A stretch of DNA of 64,000 bases from Pseudomonas sp. PDM05 (GCF_014851685.1 NZ_JACVAC010000003.1:434001-498000); one strand, 5' to 3'. Numbered from the stretch's first letter, positions 46,910 to 58,027 are shown. A program made the numbers and translations. Notes: generated by a model from the sequence alone, not told the origin.

Positions 46910-47459
46910 GGCACCGGACCGCCGCAAAGGCCGCTGGCAACTGATCCTGATCTTGATGATGGTGATCGGCCCGATGGCGCTGGCCACTTTCATGTACAAG
47001 CTGCAGTTCTGGGTGCCGGACAGTCGCAGCTATCACGGCGAGATGATCGGCAACGGCCAGACTCGCGCCGACATCGGCGTGCAGGCCGATGAACAGCGCT
47101 GGCAACTGCTGGTCACCGCCCCCGCTGCCTGCGCTGCTGATTGCCAGCAACTGGTGTACCTGGCGCGCCAGCTGCAAATCAGCCTGGGGCGTGATGCGTC
47201 CCGTGCCAGCCATGCCTTGGCCAGTGCGCAACCGGTGAGTGTCGACTACGAAGCCAAGCTGAAAGCCGAATACCCGCAGCTGCAACGCTACCCGCTGGAC
47301 CTGTCGACCTTTACCAAAGGCGCCGCCGCGCCGGGTGATGCGCAGCTATGGATTGTCGATCCCCACGGCAACCTGGTGTTGCGTTACGACGCCACGGTCA
47401 AGGGCAAGGACTTGCTCAACGACCTGCGCCACCTGTTGAAACTGTCGAATATCGGATAA
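46875..47459 (+). CDS. membrane-anchored protein of the cox cluster
   Basis: A 194-residue protein with one N-terminal membrane helix (WQLILILMMVIGPMALATFMY, about 22-42) and a periplasmic domain of thioredoxin-like or Sco-like flavour (ITVTAPAACAADCQQLVYLARQLQISLG in parts; DAQLWIVDPHGNLVLRYD). Cys-x3-Cys in AACAADC could be functional. The AAAGGAGA site selects the ATG at 46875. Conserved position between SURF1 and ctaA in Pseudomonas; function unknown. Confidence 0.85.
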   Translation: MGAAMNPPDMSEAPDRRKGRWQLILILMMVIGPMALATFMYKLQFWVPDSRSYHGEMIGNGQTRADIGVQADEQRWQLLVTAPAACAADCQQLVYLARQLQISLGRDASRASHALASAQPVSVDYEAKLKAEYPQLQRYPLDLSTFTKGAAAPGDAQLWIVDPHGNLVLRYDATVKGKDLLNDLRHLLKLSNIG

Positions 47460-47469
47460 GGGCATCGTC

Positions 47470-48549
47470 ATGGCCAAACCAGGATTTCGCCTCGCGTTGT
47501 TTGCCACCCTGCTGGCGCTGATTGTCGTGCTGCTGGGCGCATATACCCGCCTGACCCACGCCGGGCTCGGTTGCCCGGATTGGCCGGGTTGCTACGGTTT
47601 TATCAGCGTGCCGCAAAGCGAAACCCAGCTGGCCCATGCCGAGTTGCACTTTCCCGACACGCCGGTCGAGGCGGACAAAGGCTGGAGCGAGATGATCCAT
47701 CGCTACTTCGCCGGCACCCTGGGGCTGTTGATCGTGGTGTTGGCGGCGCGCTCGTGGAGCCACCGGCGCGATCCGGGCCAGCCGGTGAAACTGCCGCTGT
47801 TCCTGCTGGCGGTGGTGTTCGCCCAGGCGGCGTTTGGCATGTGGACGGTCACGTTGAAGCTGTGGCCGCAGGTGGTCACGGGGCATCTGTTGGGTGGGTT
47901 TGCCACGTTGAGCCTGTTGTTTCTGCTGACGCTGCGTTTGTCCGGGGTGTTGCCCGCGCTGATCGTGCCCAAGCGCCTGCAATATTGGGCGACGGCCGGG
48001 TTGGTGCTGGTGATCGGCCAGATTGCCCTGGGCGGCTGGGTCAGTTCCAACTATGCCGCAGTGGCCTGTATCGATCTGCCGACCTGTCATGGCCAGTGGT
48101 GGCCGGCGGCGGATTTTGCCAACGGCTTTCATCTTACCCAGCACATTGGGCCCAACTACCTGGGTGGGCAGTTGGATAGCGAGGCGCGCACGGCGATTCA
48201 TCTGACTCACCGCATCGGCGCGGTCGTGGTCACCCTGGTGCTGCTGGGCCTGGCCTGGCAACTGCGTGCGGTGGGCATGAGCCGTCTGGCGGGCCTGCTG
48301 CTGAGCGCCCTGGGCGCACAAATCTGCCTGGGCCTGAGCAACGTATATTTCCATCTGCCGCTGCCGGTCGCGGTGGCCCATAACGCGGGCGGTGCCGCGC
48401 TGTTGCTGAGCCTGGTGCTGGTCAATTATCACGCGCGCACCAGCCTGGTCCGCGTGCGCAACCAGTTGCCGTTCGGCTGGCGTTTCATCCCGCGCAAACA
48501 TGTCTCGGGCCTCATCACCCTTAAAGGAGAGATGCCATGGCGACCTTGA
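47470..48549 (+). CDS. ctaA: haem A synthase (Cox15/CtaA)
   Basis: A 359-residue membrane enzyme that oxidises the C8 methyl of haem O to give haem A. Eight helices; [19 protein letters not shown] (conserved Cys pair), [43 protein letters not shown] and [12 protein letters not shown] carry the haem-ligand histidines. Its end overlaps cyoE by 13 bases. Confidence 0.94.
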   Translation: MAKPGFRLALFATLLALIVVLLGAYTRLTHAGLGCPDWPGCYGFISVPQSETQLAHAELHFPDTPVEADKGWSEMIHRYFAGTLGLLIVVLAARSWSHRRDPGQPVKLPLFLLAVVFAQAAFGMWTVTLKLWPQVVTGHLLGGFATLSLLFLLTLRLSGVLPALIVPKRLQYWATAGLVLVIGQIALGGWVSSNYAAVACIDLPTCHGQWWPAADFANGFHLTQHIGPNYLGGQLDSEARTAIHLTHRIGAVVVTLVLLGLAWQLRAVGMSRLAGLLLSALGAQICLGLSNVYFHLPLPVAVAHNAGGAALLLSLVLVNYHARTSLVRVRNQLPFGWRFIPRKHVSGLITLKGEMPWRP

Positions 48550-49436
48550 TCGGCGCGCACCGCGGGCGGGCAATCTGGCGTGACTACCTGGAGCTGACCA
48601 AGCCGAAAGTGGTGGTGCTGATGCTCATCACCTCGCTGGTGGGGATGTTCCTTGCGACCCGCGCCGGGGTGCCGTGGACGGTGCTGGTATTCGGCAACCT
48701 GGGGATCGCCCTGTGTGCGGGCGGTGCGGCGGCGGTCAACCATGTGGTGGACCGGCGTATCGATGCCGTGATGGCGCGCACCCATAAACGGCCGCTGGCA
48801 GAGGGGCGTGTGTCGCCCTTGGCGGCGCTGGCCTTTGCATTGTTGCTGGCGGTGGCCGGGTTGGCGCTGTTGCTGGCGTTCACCAACCCACTGGCCGCGT
48901 GGCTGACGCTGGCTTCGCTGTTGGGCTACGCCGTGATCTACACCGGTTTTCTCAAGCGTGCGACGCCGCAGAACATTGTGATCGGCGGTCTCGCGGGGGC
49001 GGCGCCGCCGTTGCTGGGCTGGGTGGCTGTCACCGGGCATGTCAGCGCCGAGCCGTTGTTGCTGGTGCTGATCATCTTCGCCTGGACCCCGCCGCACTTC
49101 TGGGCCCTGGCTATCCATCGCAAGGAGGAGTACGCCAAGGCCGACATTCCCATGCTGCCGGTCACTCACGGCGAGCACTACACCAAGGTGCATATCCTGC
49201 TCTACACCTTCGCCCTGCTGGCGGTGAGCCTGATGCCCTACGTCATCCATATGAGCGGCCTGCTGTACCTCGCCTGCGCGCTGGTATTGGGTGGGCGCTT
49301 TCTGCATTGGGCCCTGGTGTTGTACCGTGGCGGTCGGCCGCACGCGGCGATCAACACCTTCAAGTACTCTATCTGGTACTTGCTGCTGCTGTTTATCGCC
49401 TTGCTCCTAGACCACTACCTATTGTTGAACCTATGA
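48537..49436 (+). CDS. cyoE: protohaem IX farnesyltransferase (haem O synthase)
   Basis: A 299-residue UbiA-family prenyltransferase adding farnesyl to haem B to make haem O, the precursor of haem A. Nine helices; the Mg-diphosphate motif [20 protein letters not shown] (aspartate-rich) is at about 66-85. Also [19 protein letters not shown]. An AAAGGAGAG site precedes the ATG. The stop overlaps the SCO-protein start (ATGA). Also called ctaB. Confidence 0.95.
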   Translation: MATLIGAHRGRAIWRDYLELTKPKVVVLMLITSLVGMFLATRAGVPWTVLVFGNLGIALCAGGAAAVNHVVDRRIDAVMARTHKRPLAEGRVSPLAALAFALLLAVAGLALLLAFTNPLAAWLTLASLLGYAVIYTGFLKRATPQNIVIGGLAGAAPPLLGWVAVTGHVSAEPLLLVLIIFAWTPPHFWALAIHRKEEYAKADIPMLPVTHGEHYTKVHILLYTFALLAVSLMPYVIHMSGLLYLACALVLGGRFLHWALVLYRGGRPHAAINTFKYSIWYLLLLFIALLLDHYLLLNL

Positions 49437-50068
49437 CCCGAACTCAAAAAACCGTCTTTATCCTGGTGGCCATCGTCGCGTTGATCATGGGCCTGACCGT
49501 TAATAAAGTGCTCAACGGCAAAGGCCAGGGCGACCCTACTGCGCTGATCGATGCTGGCATCATCCTGCTGCCCCAGAGCCGCCAACTGCCGGCGGTGAGC
49601 ATGACAAACCAGGACGGCCAGCCTGTATCGGTCAATGAGTTGAAGGGCAAGTGGAGCCTGCTGTTCTTCGGTTACACCTTCTGCCCGGACATCTGCCCGA
49701 CCACCCTGGCCCAACTGCGCCAGATCAAGAGTGAGCTGCCCAAGGAGGCGGTGGACAAGTTGCAGGTGATCCTGGTCAGCGTTGACCCGCACCGCGACAC
49801 GCCGACCCAGCTCAAGCAATACCTGGGCTACTTCGACCCGCAGTTTGTCGGCCTGACCGGCGCGAATGTGGAGGAGGTGCAGAAGGTGTCGAATGCGGTG
49901 AGCATCCCGTTCATTCCGGCGGACACCAGCAAGCCGAACTACACGGTGGATCACAGCGGCAACCTGGCGCTGATCGGGCCGGATGGGATGCAGCGTGGGT
50001 TTATCCGGGCACCGTTGAATAACCAGAAGCTGGTGGTGCAGTTGCCGGTGTTGTTGCAGCGCAACTAA
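49433..50068 (+). CDS. SCO1/SenC-family copper chaperone
   Basis: A 211-residue periplasmic protein anchored by one N-terminal helix ([20 protein letters not shown]). The thioredoxin-like fold has the copper motif FCPDICPTT (Cys84, Cys88) and His174 ([11 protein letters not shown]), the three Cu ligands of Sco proteins needed for CuA assembly. [13 protein letters not shown] is typical. The ATG at 49433 overlaps the cyoE stop; this is the last gene of the cox cluster before a REPIN. Confidence 0.94.
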   Translation: MTRTQKTVFILVAIVALIMGLTVNKVLNGKGQGDPTALIDAGIILLPQSRQLPAVSMTNQDGQPVSVNELKGKWSLLFFGYTFCPDICPTTLAQLRQIKSELPKEAVDKLQVILVSVDPHRDTPTQLKQYLGYFDPQFVGLTGANVEEVQKVSNAVSIPFIPADTSKPNYTVDHSGNLALIGPDGMQRGFIRAPLNNQKLVVQLPVLLQRN

Positions 50069-50102
50069 GTCGTACGCAGATCTGGCTAGCAATACATAGC
50101 AA

Positions 50103-50194
50103 ATGTGGGAGCGGGCTTGCTCGCGAATGCAGTGGGTCAGTCAATATCGTCATCGACTGCTACACCGCATTCGCGAGCAAGCCCGCTCCCACAT
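50103..50194. repeat. REPIN
   Basis: ATGTGGGAGCGGGCTTGCTC...GAGCAAGCCCGCTCCCACAT, about 92 bases, at the convergent end of the cox cluster and the met operon. Confidence 0.92.
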
Positions 50195-50230
50195 TTGTTT
50201 GATCTCCGGTGTCTGGGAGATCGGGTTGGA

Positions 50231-51001
50231 TCAGAACGCCGGCTTGATCGCGCCTTTGTACTTCTCTTCGATGAATTTCTTCACTTCAGGCGTGTGCAGT
50301 GCTGCGACCAGCTTCTTCACTGCATCCGAATCCTTGTTGTCTTCGCGGGTCACCAGGATGTTCACGTAAGGCGAGTCGCTGCCTTCGATGACCAGGGCGT
50401 CCTTGGACGGGTCCAGTTTGGCTTCCAGGGCGTAGTTGGTGTTGATCAGCGCCAGGTCGACCTGGGTCAGCACGCGCGGCAGGGTGGCGGCTTCCAGTTC
50501 GCGGAACTTCAGGTGTTTCGGGTTGGCGGTGATGTCCTTGATGGTCGACAGGATGTTGTTCGGCTCCTTCAAGGTGATCAGGTCGTGCTTGGCCAGCAGC
50601 AACAGCGCGCGGCCGCCGTTGGTGGCGTCGTTCGGGATTACCACGTTGGCGCCGTCAGGCAACTCGGCCAGGGTCTTGTACTTGCTGGAGTACGCGCCCA
50701 GGGGTTCCAGGTGCACGGCGCCGACGCTCACCAGGTGAGTGCCCTTGGTTTTGTTGAACTCGTCCAGGTACGGCTGGTGCTGGAAGAAGTTGGCGTCCAG
50801 GCGCTTTTCAGCCACCTGTACGTTGGGCTGCACGTAGTCGGTGAAGACCTTGACCTGCAAGTCCACGCCTTCTTTGGCCAGGGCAGGTTTCACGAATTCG
50901 AGGATTTGCGCGTGCGGCACCGGCGAGGCGGCGACCTTGATGGTCTCGGCGTGGGCGGAAAACGCGGCGACCGCAGCGAAAGCAACCAGTAGTTTTTTCA
51001 T
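50231..51001 (-). CDS. metQ: methionine ABC transporter substrate-binding protein
   Basis: A 256-residue periplasmic binding protein of the NlpA/MetQ family: ETIKVAASPVPHAQILEFVKPALAKEGVDLQVKVFTDYVQPN (in parts), HQPYLDEFNK, GANVVIPNDATNGGRALLLL. The signal peptide MKKLLVAFAAVAAFSAHA ends in AHA with no lipobox cysteine, so it should be soluble, unlike E. coli MetQ. The ATG at 51001 is chosen; the frame opens 15 codons earlier. Last in metN-metI-metQ. Confidence 0.94.
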   Translation of the reverse strand: MKKLLVAFAAVAAFSAHAETIKVAASPVPHAQILEFVKPALAKEGVDLQVKVFTDYVQPNVQVAEKRLDANFFQHQPYLDEFNKTKGTHLVSVGAVHLEPLGAYSSKYKTLAELPDGANVVIPNDATNGGRALLLLAKHDLITLKEPNNILSTIKDITANPKHLKFRELEAATLPRVLTQVDLALINTNYALEAKLDPSKDALVIEGSDSPYVNILVTREDNKDSDAVKKLVAALHTPEVKKFIEEKYKGAIKPAF

Positions 51002-51052
51002 CCAGCAAGCTCCTTGTTCGGGCATCTGCCGACTGATAGTCGGCAATGGCCG

Positions 51053-51727
51053 TTATTTTCGAGAGTAATGTGTCACCAGCTTGTCGCCGATGGTCTGCAG
51101 AATTTGTACAAGCACAATCAACATCACCACGGTGACGACCATGACGTCGTCCTGGAAGCGCTGGTAACCATAGCGTATCGCCAGGTCCCCGAGCCCGCCG
51201 GCGCCCACTACGCCAGCCATGGCGGTATAGCCCACCAGGGCGATAGCGGTCACGGTGATTGCGGCAATGATGCCTGGCTTCGCCTCTGGCAGAAGCGCCT
51301 TGGTGATGATCTGGCGAGTGGTGGCGCCCATGGCTTGGGTCGCCTCGATGATGCCGCGATCGACTTCGCGCAAAGCGGTTTCCACCAGTCTTGCGAAGAA
51401 TGTCGAAGCGCCGACCACCAGCGGTGGAATCGCGCCGGCTACACCCAGCGAGGTGCCAGTAATGAAGATCGTCGTCGGAATCATCACAATCAGCAGGATG
51501 ATAAATGGCAGCGAGCGTATGGCGTTGACCACGAAGGCCAGCACGCCATAGGTGGTTTTCTGCTCCAGCAACTGGCGGGGGCTGAACAGGAACAGCAGGA
51601 TGCCCAGCGGCAGGCCTACCACTACGGTGAAGAACAGCGAAGTGCTGAGCATCAGCATGGTGTCGCCTGTGGCGACCCAGATGTCGGCCCAGTCAACGTT
51701 GTCGAAATAATGCAGTAATACGTCCAT
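51053..51727 (-). CDS. metI: methionine ABC transporter permease
   Basis: A 224-residue inner-membrane permease with five to six helices. VTVTAIALVGYTAMAGVVGAGGLGDLAIRYGYQRF (in parts) and the EAA-type cytoplasmic loop EATQAMGATTRQIITKALLPEA (in parts) that contacts MetN are visible. The ATG shares one base with the metN TAA. Confidence 0.95.
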   Translation of the reverse strand: MDVLLHYFDNVDWADIWVATGDTMLMLSTSLFFTVVVGLPLGILLFLFSPRQLLEQKTTYGVLAFVVNAIRSLPFIILLIVMIPTTIFITGTSLGVAGAIPPLVVGASTFFARLVETALREVDRGIIEATQAMGATTRQIITKALLPEAKPGIIAAITVTAIALVGYTAMAGVVGAGGLGDLAIRYGYQRFQDDVMVVTVVMLIVLVQILQTIGDKLVTHYSRK

Positions 51728-52734
51728 TAGCGCAGAACCTCCATGTGGACATCCGCCGCAACAAAGCGCGCGAATGCCGCTTCCATGTCGCCGCCGGTAA
51801 TGGCCAGAGTCAGTTGCCCGTAGGGGATGTCTTTGATGCGGTCGATACGACCGGCGAGGATGCTGTAGTCCACACCCGTTTCGCGGGCGACGGTGCCCAG
51901 CAGCGGCGCGTAGGTCGCATCGCCCTGGAACGTCAGGCGCACGATGCGGCCTGGGACGTGGGCGAAGTCGTCGCGTTGCTCGTTTTCGTCGACCTGCTCG
52001 GACTCTTGCACGAAGCGTTTGGTGGTCGGGTGCTTGGGATGCAGGAACACATCGGCCACCGTGCCTTGCTCGACGATCACGCCGGCATCCATCACGGCCA
52101 CCTGGTCGCAGACGCGGCGGATCACGTCCATTTCATGGGTGATCAGCACGATGGTCAGCTTCAGCTCGCGGTTGATCTCGGCCAGCAGTTGCAGGACCGA
52201 AGCGGTGGTCTGCGGGTCGAGGGCGCTGGTGGCTTCGTCGCACAACAGGATCTTGGGCTTGGTCGCCAGGGCGCGGGCGATGCCGACGCGCTGCTTCTGG
52301 CCGCCAGACAACTGCGCCGGGTACTTCTTGGCGTGGTCCGACAGGCCGACACGGGCGAGCAGTTCGGCGACGCGCAGGTCGATGTCCTTGCGCGACAATT
52401 CGCCGGCCAGGGTCAGCGGCAGCGCCACGTTGTCGGCGACGGTCTTGGATGCAAGCAGGTTGAAGTGTTGGAAGATCATCCCGACCTGCTGGCGGAAACG
52501 GCGCAGGCCGTTGGCGTCCAGCGCGGTGACTTCTTCACCATCAACCGTGATCTGACCGCCGCTGGGTTGTTCCAGGCGGTTGATCAGACGCAGAAGGGTA
52601 CTTTTTCCCGCACCGGAGTGACCGATCAGGCCAAACACCTGGCCGTTTTCGACACGCAGGCTGGTGGGGTGCAGCGCGGGGATCTCCCTACCGGCGACGC
52701 GGTAGGTTTTATGGACGTTTTGAAACTCGATCAC
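51727..52734 (-). CDS. metN: methionine ABC transporter ATP-binding protein
   Basis: A 335-residue ATPase. Walker [10 protein letters not shown] at 38-46, signature [15 protein letters not shown], Walker [15 protein letters not shown]-loop [10 protein letters not shown]. The C-terminal NIL/ACT-like domain (about 255-335) binds methionine and gives transinhibition. It starts at GTG 52734. In many Pseudomonas two met loci exist; only this one is in view. The 229 bases upstream to katE hold no feature I can assign. Confidence 0.96.
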   Translation of the reverse strand: MIEFQNVHKTYRVAGREIPALHPTSLRVENGQVFGLIGHSGAGKSTLLRLINRLEQPSGGQITVDGEEVTALDANGLRRFRQQVGMIFQHFNLLASKTVADNVALPLTLAGELSRKDIDLRVAELLARVGLSDHAKKYPAQLSGGQKQRVGIARALATKPKILLCDEATSALDPQTTASVLQLLAEINRELKLTIVLITHEMDVIRRVCDQVAVMDAGVIVEQGTVADVFLHPKHPTTKRFVQESEQVDENEQRDDFAHVPGRIVRLTFQGDATYAPLLGTVARETGVDYSILAGRIDRIKDIPYGQLTLAITGGDMEAAFARFVAADVHMEVLR

Positions 52735-52963
52735 GTAGCGAACCTTGTGGGGCGCATGAAATAGGGATCAGCGGTTAGCCGGGCGCGCATTTTAGCCTGT
52801 CCGTCCAGCGTTTCTTAGCATTTATTTCGCAATCAACCAGTGATTTGGCAATAACGCGATCAAAGGTCATAAAAAAGGAACGGCCCAAAACCTCATCAGT
52901 CACTACTTAGGTAACGCGACTTCCCGGGTGCCGTGCCTGGGTCTGAATAAGGAGTTTTGACTG

Positions 52964-55093
52964 ATGAGTACGAAAAAGCCCCAGAGCGAACTCGCCGGAA
53001 CCGACACCCTGGACCGCAAGAACACCAACGCCAAACTAGAGGCTTTGGAAACGTTCCGCTCCGACGCCACCGGCCAAGCGCTGCGTACCAACCAGGGCGT
53101 GAAGATTTCGGACAACCAGAACAGCCTGAAGGTCGGCGCGCGCGGGCCTTCGTTGCTCGAAGACTTCATCATGCGGGAAAAGATCACGCATTTTGACCAT
53201 GAGCGCATCCCCGAACGCATCGTGCATGCGCGTGGTACCGGCGCCCATGGCTATTTCCAGACCTATGAAAACCATTCGGCACTGACCAAGGCCGGTTTCC
53301 TACGCGACCCTGGCCATAAAACCCCGGTATTCCTGCGCTTTTCCACGGTGCAGGGCCCGCGCGGCTCCGGCGACACGGTTCGCGATGTGCGCGGCTTTGC
53401 CGTCAAGTTCTTCACCGAGGAAGGCAACTTCGACTTGGTGGGCAATAACATGCCGGTGTTTTTCATCCAGGATGCGATCAAGTTTCCCGACTTTGTCCAT
53501 GCCGTGAAGCCCGAGCCCCATAACGAGATTCCTACAGGTGGTTCGGCTCACGATACGTTCTGGGACTTTGTGTCGCTGCAGCCAGAGTCGGCGCACATGG
53601 TGATTTGGGCAATGTCCGACCGGGCGATCCCAAAAAGCCTGCGGGCCATGCAGGGCTTTGGTGTACATACCTTTCGCTTTATCAACGCGCAGGGGCAGTC
53701 CAACTTCGTTAAGTTCCACTGGCGGCCTACGGCCGGCACCTGCTCTTTGGTGTGGGACGAAGCGCAAAAGCTCGCCGGTAAAGATACCGACTACCACCGT
53801 CGCGATCTCTGGGAAGCCATTGAGATGGGCGATTATCCCGAGTGGGAGCTGGGCGTGCAGGTGATTCCCGAAGATAAGGAGCATGCGTTCGATTTCGACA
53901 TTCTCGATCCGACCAAGCTGATCCCCGAAGAGTTGGTGCCGATTACTCCGCTGGGCAAAATGGTGCTGAACCGTAACCCGGACAACTTCTTTGCCGAGGT
54001 CGAGCAGGTTGCCTTCTGCCCAGGCCATATCGTGCCGGGGATCGACTTCTCCAATGATCCGCTGCTGCAGGGGCGCCTGTTTTCCTACACCGATACTCAG
54101 ATCAGCCGTCTGGGTGGCCCGAATTTTCATGAGTTACCCATCAATCGCCCGGTAACGCCGCTGCATAACGGCCAGCGTGATGCCATGCACCGGACCACCA
54201 TCGATAAGGGGCGTGCGGCGTACGAGCCCAACTCCATTGATGGCGGCTGGCCCAAGGAAACCCCGCCTGCGGCGCAGGACGGTGGTTTCGAGTCTTATCA
54301 CGAGCGCATCGATGCCCATAAGGTGCGTGAGCGCAGTGAGTCGTTTGGCGATCATTTTTCTCAGGCGCGCCTGTTTTTCCGCAGCATGAGCAAGCATGAG
54401 CAGGAACACATCATTTCGGCCTACAGCTTTGAGCTGGGCAAGGTGGAGCGTGAATTCATTCGTGTGCGCCAGGTGAATGAGATCCTCGCCAATATCGACC
54501 TGGAACTGGCCAAGCGTGTGGCGCAGAACCTTGGCTTGCCGGTGCCGAAAACAGGTACGGTGCCGGAGCGCAAGACTTCGTTGTCACGCTCGCCGGCCTT
54601 GAGCCAGGCGAACCTGCTGTCGGGTGACATCAAAACGCGCAAAGTGGCGATCCTGGCGGCGGACGGTGTGGACGGCGCGGCAATTGCGGCGCTGCAAAAG
54701 GTGCTGAAGGAGGAAGGTGCCCATGCCAAGTTGCTCGGGCCGACCTCGGCGCCGGTGACCACGGCGGATGGCAAGAGCCTTGCGGTGGACGCATCCATGG
54801 AGGGCTTGCCGTCGGTGGCCTTTGACGCGGTGTTTGTGCCGGGCGGCGCCAAATCGGTAAAAGCCCTGAGCGAAGACGGCGTGGCGCTGCATTACCTGTT
54901 GGAGGCTTATAAGCACTTGAAGGCGATTGCAGTGGTGGGTGAGGCCAAGCAGTTGCTGGAGTTGTTGAAGCTGGAGGTGGATGCGGGATTGATCGTGGGT
55001 GGCGATGCCAAGGCGTTGAAGGCTTTTGTCGCCGCGATTGCGCAGCATCGGGTGTGGGATCGGGAGCCGAAGGCTAAGGCGATTCCGGCTTAA
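52964..55093 (+). CDS. katE: large-subunit catalase HPII
   Basis: A 709-residue monofunctional haem catalase of clade II. Catalytic His88 is in ERIVHARG, with Asn161/Asn162 in VGNNMPVFF. The proximal haem tyrosine is in [14 protein letters not shown]. The last 170 residues form the flavodoxin/DJ-1-like domain found only in large catalases ([18 protein letters not shown]). An AAGGAG site precedes the ATG. No partner genes; stress-type regulation is likely, but I cannot assign the promoter. Confidence 0.96.
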   Translation: MSTKKPQSELAGTDTLDRKNTNAKLEALETFRSDATGQALRTNQGVKISDNQNSLKVGARGPSLLEDFIMREKITHFDHERIPERIVHARGTGAHGYFQTYENHSALTKAGFLRDPGHKTPVFLRFSTVQGPRGSGDTVRDVRGFAVKFFTEEGNFDLVGNNMPVFFIQDAIKFPDFVHAVKPEPHNEIPTGGSAHDTFWDFVSLQPESAHMVIWAMSDRAIPKSLRAMQGFGVHTFRFINAQGQSNFVKFHWRPTAGTCSLVWDEAQKLAGKDTDYHRRDLWEAIEMGDYPEWELGVQVIPEDKEHAFDFDILDPTKLIPEELVPITPLGKMVLNRNPDNFFAEVEQVAFCPGHIVPGIDFSNDPLLQGRLFSYTDTQISRLGGPNFHELPINRPVTPLHNGQRDAMHRTTIDKGRAAYEPNSIDGGWPKETPPAAQDGGFESYHERIDAHKVRERSESFGDHFSQARLFFRSMSKHEQEHIISAYSFELGKVEREFIRVRQVNEILANIDLELAKRVAQNLGLPVPKTGTVPERKTSLSRSPALSQANLLSGDIKTRKVAILAADGVDGAAIAALQKVLKEEGAHAKLLGPTSAPVTTADGKSLAVDASMEGLPSVAFDAVFVPGGAKSVKALSEDGVALHYLLEAYKHLKAIAVVGEAKQLLELLKLEVDAGLIVGGDAKALKAFVAAIAQHRVWDREPKAKAIPA

Positions 55094-55116
55094 GTCATCT
55101 GTTGTTGGTTGGATAG

Positions 55117-55190
55117 CTATCGCGGGCAAGCCCGCTCCCACATTTTGACTTGTGGATACATTCAAGTGTGGGGGCGGGCTTGCTCGCGAT
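55117..55190. repeat. inverted pair of REP elements
   Basis: Reverse REP CTATCGCGGGCAAGCCCGCT at 55117 and forward REP GTGGGGGCGGGCTTGCTCGC ending about 55190, in reverse-then-forward layout, between the convergent katE and lipoprotein genes. Confidence 0.85.
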
Positions 55191-55194
55191 TGCT

Positions 55195-55914
55195 TTATTC
55201 CGTCTTGCGCGGAATCAACACAACCTGCGCCGGGATCTTCTTCAGGATCTGCCGGTGGATTTTCAGGTCATACGCCGAATCCATGCGTTTGACCCGCTTG
55301 GTCAGCAGCGTGGCCAGCCAAGGGTAATCCTGGGTGCGCGGCACCTGGAGGCTCACGTCGCACTGATAATTCACCACGTCGGTGGCGATGGCATCGAGCT
55401 GATGACGCAACGCCTGGATGTCCGTGAGGTTCAGCGCCACGGTGGTGCTCTCGGCCGCCGGGTCGATGACCTTGGCCTGGGGCTTGGCTTCGGCGGCTTT
55501 CAGCGCGGCTTCGGCTTTATCCAGCTCGGCCTTGCGGGCGTGGCTGATGGCGCTGTTCACGCCGCCGGTCAGCGCCGGGGCCTTGGGCATCAGTGCGCGG
55601 GCGCGGCTGAGGGCAGTGGCGGCGGCGTTGACGTCACCTTTTTGCAGCACGATCTGGCTGCGCTGCAGGTAGGCTTCGGCCAATTGCCGCTGGTAGGGCT
55701 CCAGCGCCGGGTCGTTGGGCGACTGCGCTTGCAGCGCCGCAAGCTGGTCTTCGGCGGTGGCCAGCTCACTGCTGGCGAGGTTTTGCTGCAGCTGCGCGAT
55801 GGCCGCAGCGCGAGCGTCCGGGGCCTCGGGGGCGGCGGGCGGCGTGCTTTGACAGGCGCCCAGCAGCAAGGAAAATGCGGCAAGGAGCAGATAACGGGAG
55901 GTGAACGGCTTCAT
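55195..55914 (-). CDS. lipoprotein downstream of znuB (PA5502-like)
   Basis: A 239-residue lipoprotein (MKPFTSRYLLLAAFSLLLGAC, lipobox LLGAC with Cys21). The mature protein starts with a Pro/Ala-rich linker, then helical repeats of TPR flavour (about 35-150: LASSELATAEDQLAALQAQ, AEAYLQRSQIVLQKGDVNAAATALSRA in parts), and a C-terminal domain DVVNYQCDVSLQVPRTQDYPWLATLLTKRV (in parts). It begins 37 bases after znuB on the same strand, so it is probably a fourth gene of the zur-znuC-znuB unit. Function unknown. Confidence 0.83.
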   Translation of the reverse strand: MKPFTSRYLLLAAFSLLLGACQSTPPAAPEAPDARAAAIAQLQQNLASSELATAEDQLAALQAQSPNDPALEPYQRQLAEAYLQRSQIVLQKGDVNAAATALSRARALMPKAPALTGGVNSAISHARKAELDKAEAALKAAEAKPQAKVIDPAAESTTVALNLTDIQALRHQLDAIATDVVNYQCDVSLQVPRTQDYPWLATLLTKRVKRMDSAYDLKIHRQILKKIPAQVVLIPRKTE

Positions 55915-55951
55915 TCCTGCGACTCTCTATTTGCGCAAAAAGCGAGCAAGT

Positions 55952-56740
55952 CTACACCCCTCGACGGGGCAGGACAAAACTCAGCAGAAACAGCGCGGCG
56001 GCCGTGACCACAATTGACGGCCCGGCCGGCGTGTCCTTGAACCAGGACAACGCCAGGCCCCCGCATACCGCGAGCATTCCCAGCAAGCTGGCGCCAATCG
56101 CCATCTGCTCCGGTGAACGGGCATGGCGCTGGGCGGCGGCGGCGGGAATGATCAGCAGCGATGTGATCAACAATACGCCGACAATCTTCATCGCGACAGC
56201 AATCACCACCGCGATCAACAACATCAGGGTCATGCGCAGGGCCGGCACGGGCAAACCTTCCACCGTGGCCAACTCTTCATGCACGGTGATCGCCAGCAGC
56301 GGCCGCCACAGGGCCAGCAGCAACACCAACACGGCCGCGCTGCCGCCGAGGATCCAGCCCAGGTCGGTGGTGCTGATGGCCAGCAGGTCGCCGAACAGGT
56401 AGGCCATCAGGTCGATGCGCACTTCGTGCATGAAACTCAGCACCACCAGCCCCAGGGACAAGGTGCTGGGCGCGAGGATGCCGAGCAGGGTGTCGGACGC
56501 CAGCGGCTGGCGCTGTTGCAGGGTCACCAGCAGCACCGCCAGCAGCAGGCAGCCGACGGTGACTGCAATGGTCGGGCTGACATCCAGCAGGAAGCCCATG
56601 GCCACGCCCAGGAGCGCGGCGTGGGACAACGTGTCGCCAAAATAGGCCATGCGCCGCCAGACGACGAACGAGCCCAGCGGGCCCGCTACCAACGCCAAAG
56701 CCAAGCCTGCCAGCAGGGCGTAAAGCAGAAAATCAGCCAT
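55952..56740 (-). CDS. znuB: zinc ABC transporter permease
   Basis: A 262-residue membrane permease of the ABC-3 family with about eight helices: [44 protein letters not shown] (in parts), [31 protein letters not shown]. The start at 56740 overlaps the znuC stop by eight bases and gives normal ZnuB length; the frame continues 21 codons upstream inside znuC. Presumed Zur-controlled. Confidence 0.95.
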   Translation of the reverse strand: MADFLLYALLAGLALALVAGPLGSFVVWRRMAYFGDTLSHAALLGVAMGFLLDVSPTIAVTVGCLLLAVLLVTLQQRQPLASDTLLGILAPSTLSLGLVVLSFMHEVRIDLMAYLFGDLLAISTTDLGWILGGSAAVLVLLLALWRPLLAITVHEELATVEGLPVPALRMTLMLLIAVVIAVAMKIVGVLLITSLLIIPAAAAQRHARSPEQMAIGASLLGMLAVCGGLALSWFKDTPAGPSIVVTAAALFLLSFVLPRRGV

Positions 56741-57518
56741 GCTTGCAGCTATCTCCATGAACGTGGGTGTGAGGTGTCGCGGGGTCGTCGACGACTTCGC
56801 CATGTAAATCGTGGGCGTGGTCGTGATGGTGATGGTAGATCGCCAGGCTTTGCGCGTTCTTGCCGAACAGCTCGACGAACGCCGGGTCGCCGCTGACTTG
56901 TTCCGGGTGGCCGGAGCAGCACACGTGGCGATTGAGGCATACCACCTGATCGGTGGTGCTCATCACCAGGTGCAGGTCGTGGGAAACCATCAGCACGCCG
57001 CAGCCATGGCGGTCGCGCAGCCGGGTGATCAGGCTGTACAGCTCGGCCTGGCCGGCGACGTCCACACCTTGTACCGGTTCATCCAGCACCAGCAGTTCCG
57101 GTTCGCGCAACAGGGCGCGGGCCAGCAGCACGCGCTGCATTTCGCCGCCGGAGATGCTTTGTACCGGGCTGTCGATCACCTGCTCGGCGCCGACCTCCTT
57201 GAGCGCGGCCTGGGCGCGAGCGCGGTCGACACCGGGCACCAGGCGCAGGAAGCGCAGCACAGACAGTGGCAGCGTCGGGTCGACGTGCAGTTTTTGCGGC
57301 ATATAGCCGACACGCAGCTTGGGCTTGCGCCACACGCTGCCCGTGTCGGGCTTGAGCAGGCCGAGCACGGCGCGTACCAGGGTGGTCTTGCCGGCGCCGT
57401 TGGGGCCGATCAGAGTGACGATCTGCCCCGGTTCGACGCTCAGTGCGATGTTGTCCAGCACGTTTTGCCCGGCGAACGTGACACCGACCTGTTCCAGGCG
57501 GATTAACGCATTGCTCAT
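56733..57518 (-). CDS. znuC: zinc ABC transporter ATP-binding protein
   Basis: A 261-residue ATPase: Walker [11 protein letters not shown] (about 37-46), signature [15 protein letters not shown], Walker [15 protein letters not shown]-loop VSHDLHLV. The C-terminus is rich in histidine ([13 protein letters not shown]), common in ZnuC and able to bind zinc. The ATG at 57518 shares one base with the zur stop. Confidence 0.96.
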   Translation of the reverse strand: MSNALIRLEQVGVTFAGQNVLDNIALSVEPGQIVTLIGPNGAGKTTLVRAVLGLLKPDTGSVWRKPKLRVGYMPQKLHVDPTLPLSVLRFLRLVPGVDRARAQAALKEVGAEQVIDSPVQSISGGEMQRVLLARALLREPELLVLDEPVQGVDVAGQAELYSLITRLRDRHGCGVLMVSHDLHLVMSTTDQVVCLNRHVCCSGHPEQVSGDPAFVELFGKNAQSLAIYHHHHDHAHDLHGEVVDDPATPHTHVHGDSCKHG

Positions 57519-58000
57519 CAAGCCCCCTGGCAGCCCGAGCACAGGCCGACGACTTCGACCGTTTGCCCTTCGACTTTGAAGCCTACGTCGGCAGAGCTCT
57601 TGATGATGGCGTCGCTGATGCTTTTTTGCTCAAGCTCGATGGCGGCGTGGCATTCGCGGCAGATCAGGAACTGGCCCTGGTGCGCGTGTTCCGGGTGGTT
57701 GCAGCCGACAAACGCGTTGAGCGAAGCGATGCGGTGCACCAGGCCGTTTTCCAGCAGGAAATCCAGCGCGCGGTACACGGTTGGCGGCGCGGCGCGGCGG
57801 CCGTCCTGCTCGCTGAGCACGCCAAGAATGTCATAGGCGCCCAGCGGCTTGTGGCTCTGCCACACCAGTTCCAGCACGCGGCGACGCAGGGCGGTCAGGC
57901 GCAAACCCTTCTGCGCACACAGGGTGTCGGCTTCCGACAGCGCGGTGTGTACGCAGTGAGAGTGGTCGTGGGGACGGCTGGCAAGCGGTGTTATAGGCAT
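57518..58000 (-). CDS. zur: zinc uptake regulator
   Basis: A 160-residue Fur-family repressor. The winged helix (about 28-90: [33 protein letters not shown] in parts, [20 protein letters not shown]) is followed by the metal domain with [27 protein letters not shown] (structural CxxC zinc site in parts) and a C-terminal LCSGCQ. With zinc it represses the znu genes. First gene of the zur-znuC-znuB operon, divergent from znuA. Confidence 0.94.
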   Translation of the reverse strand: MPITPLASRPHDHSHCVHTALSEADTLCAQKGLRLTALRRRVLELVWQSHKPLGAYDILGVLSEQDGRRAAPPTVYRALDFLLENGLVHRIASLNAFVGCNHPEHAHQGQFLICRECHAAIELEQKSISDAIIKSSADVGFKVEGQTVEVVGLCSGCQGA

Positions 58001-58027
58001 GAGCGGCGACAGATATTTGATAGAGAC

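Noticed and set aside
48899..49432. Long upstream extension of the SCO-protein frame inside cyoE
   Set aside because: The extension overlaps cyoE and has no family similarity; the ATG at 49433 with ATGA overlap gives the usual protein.
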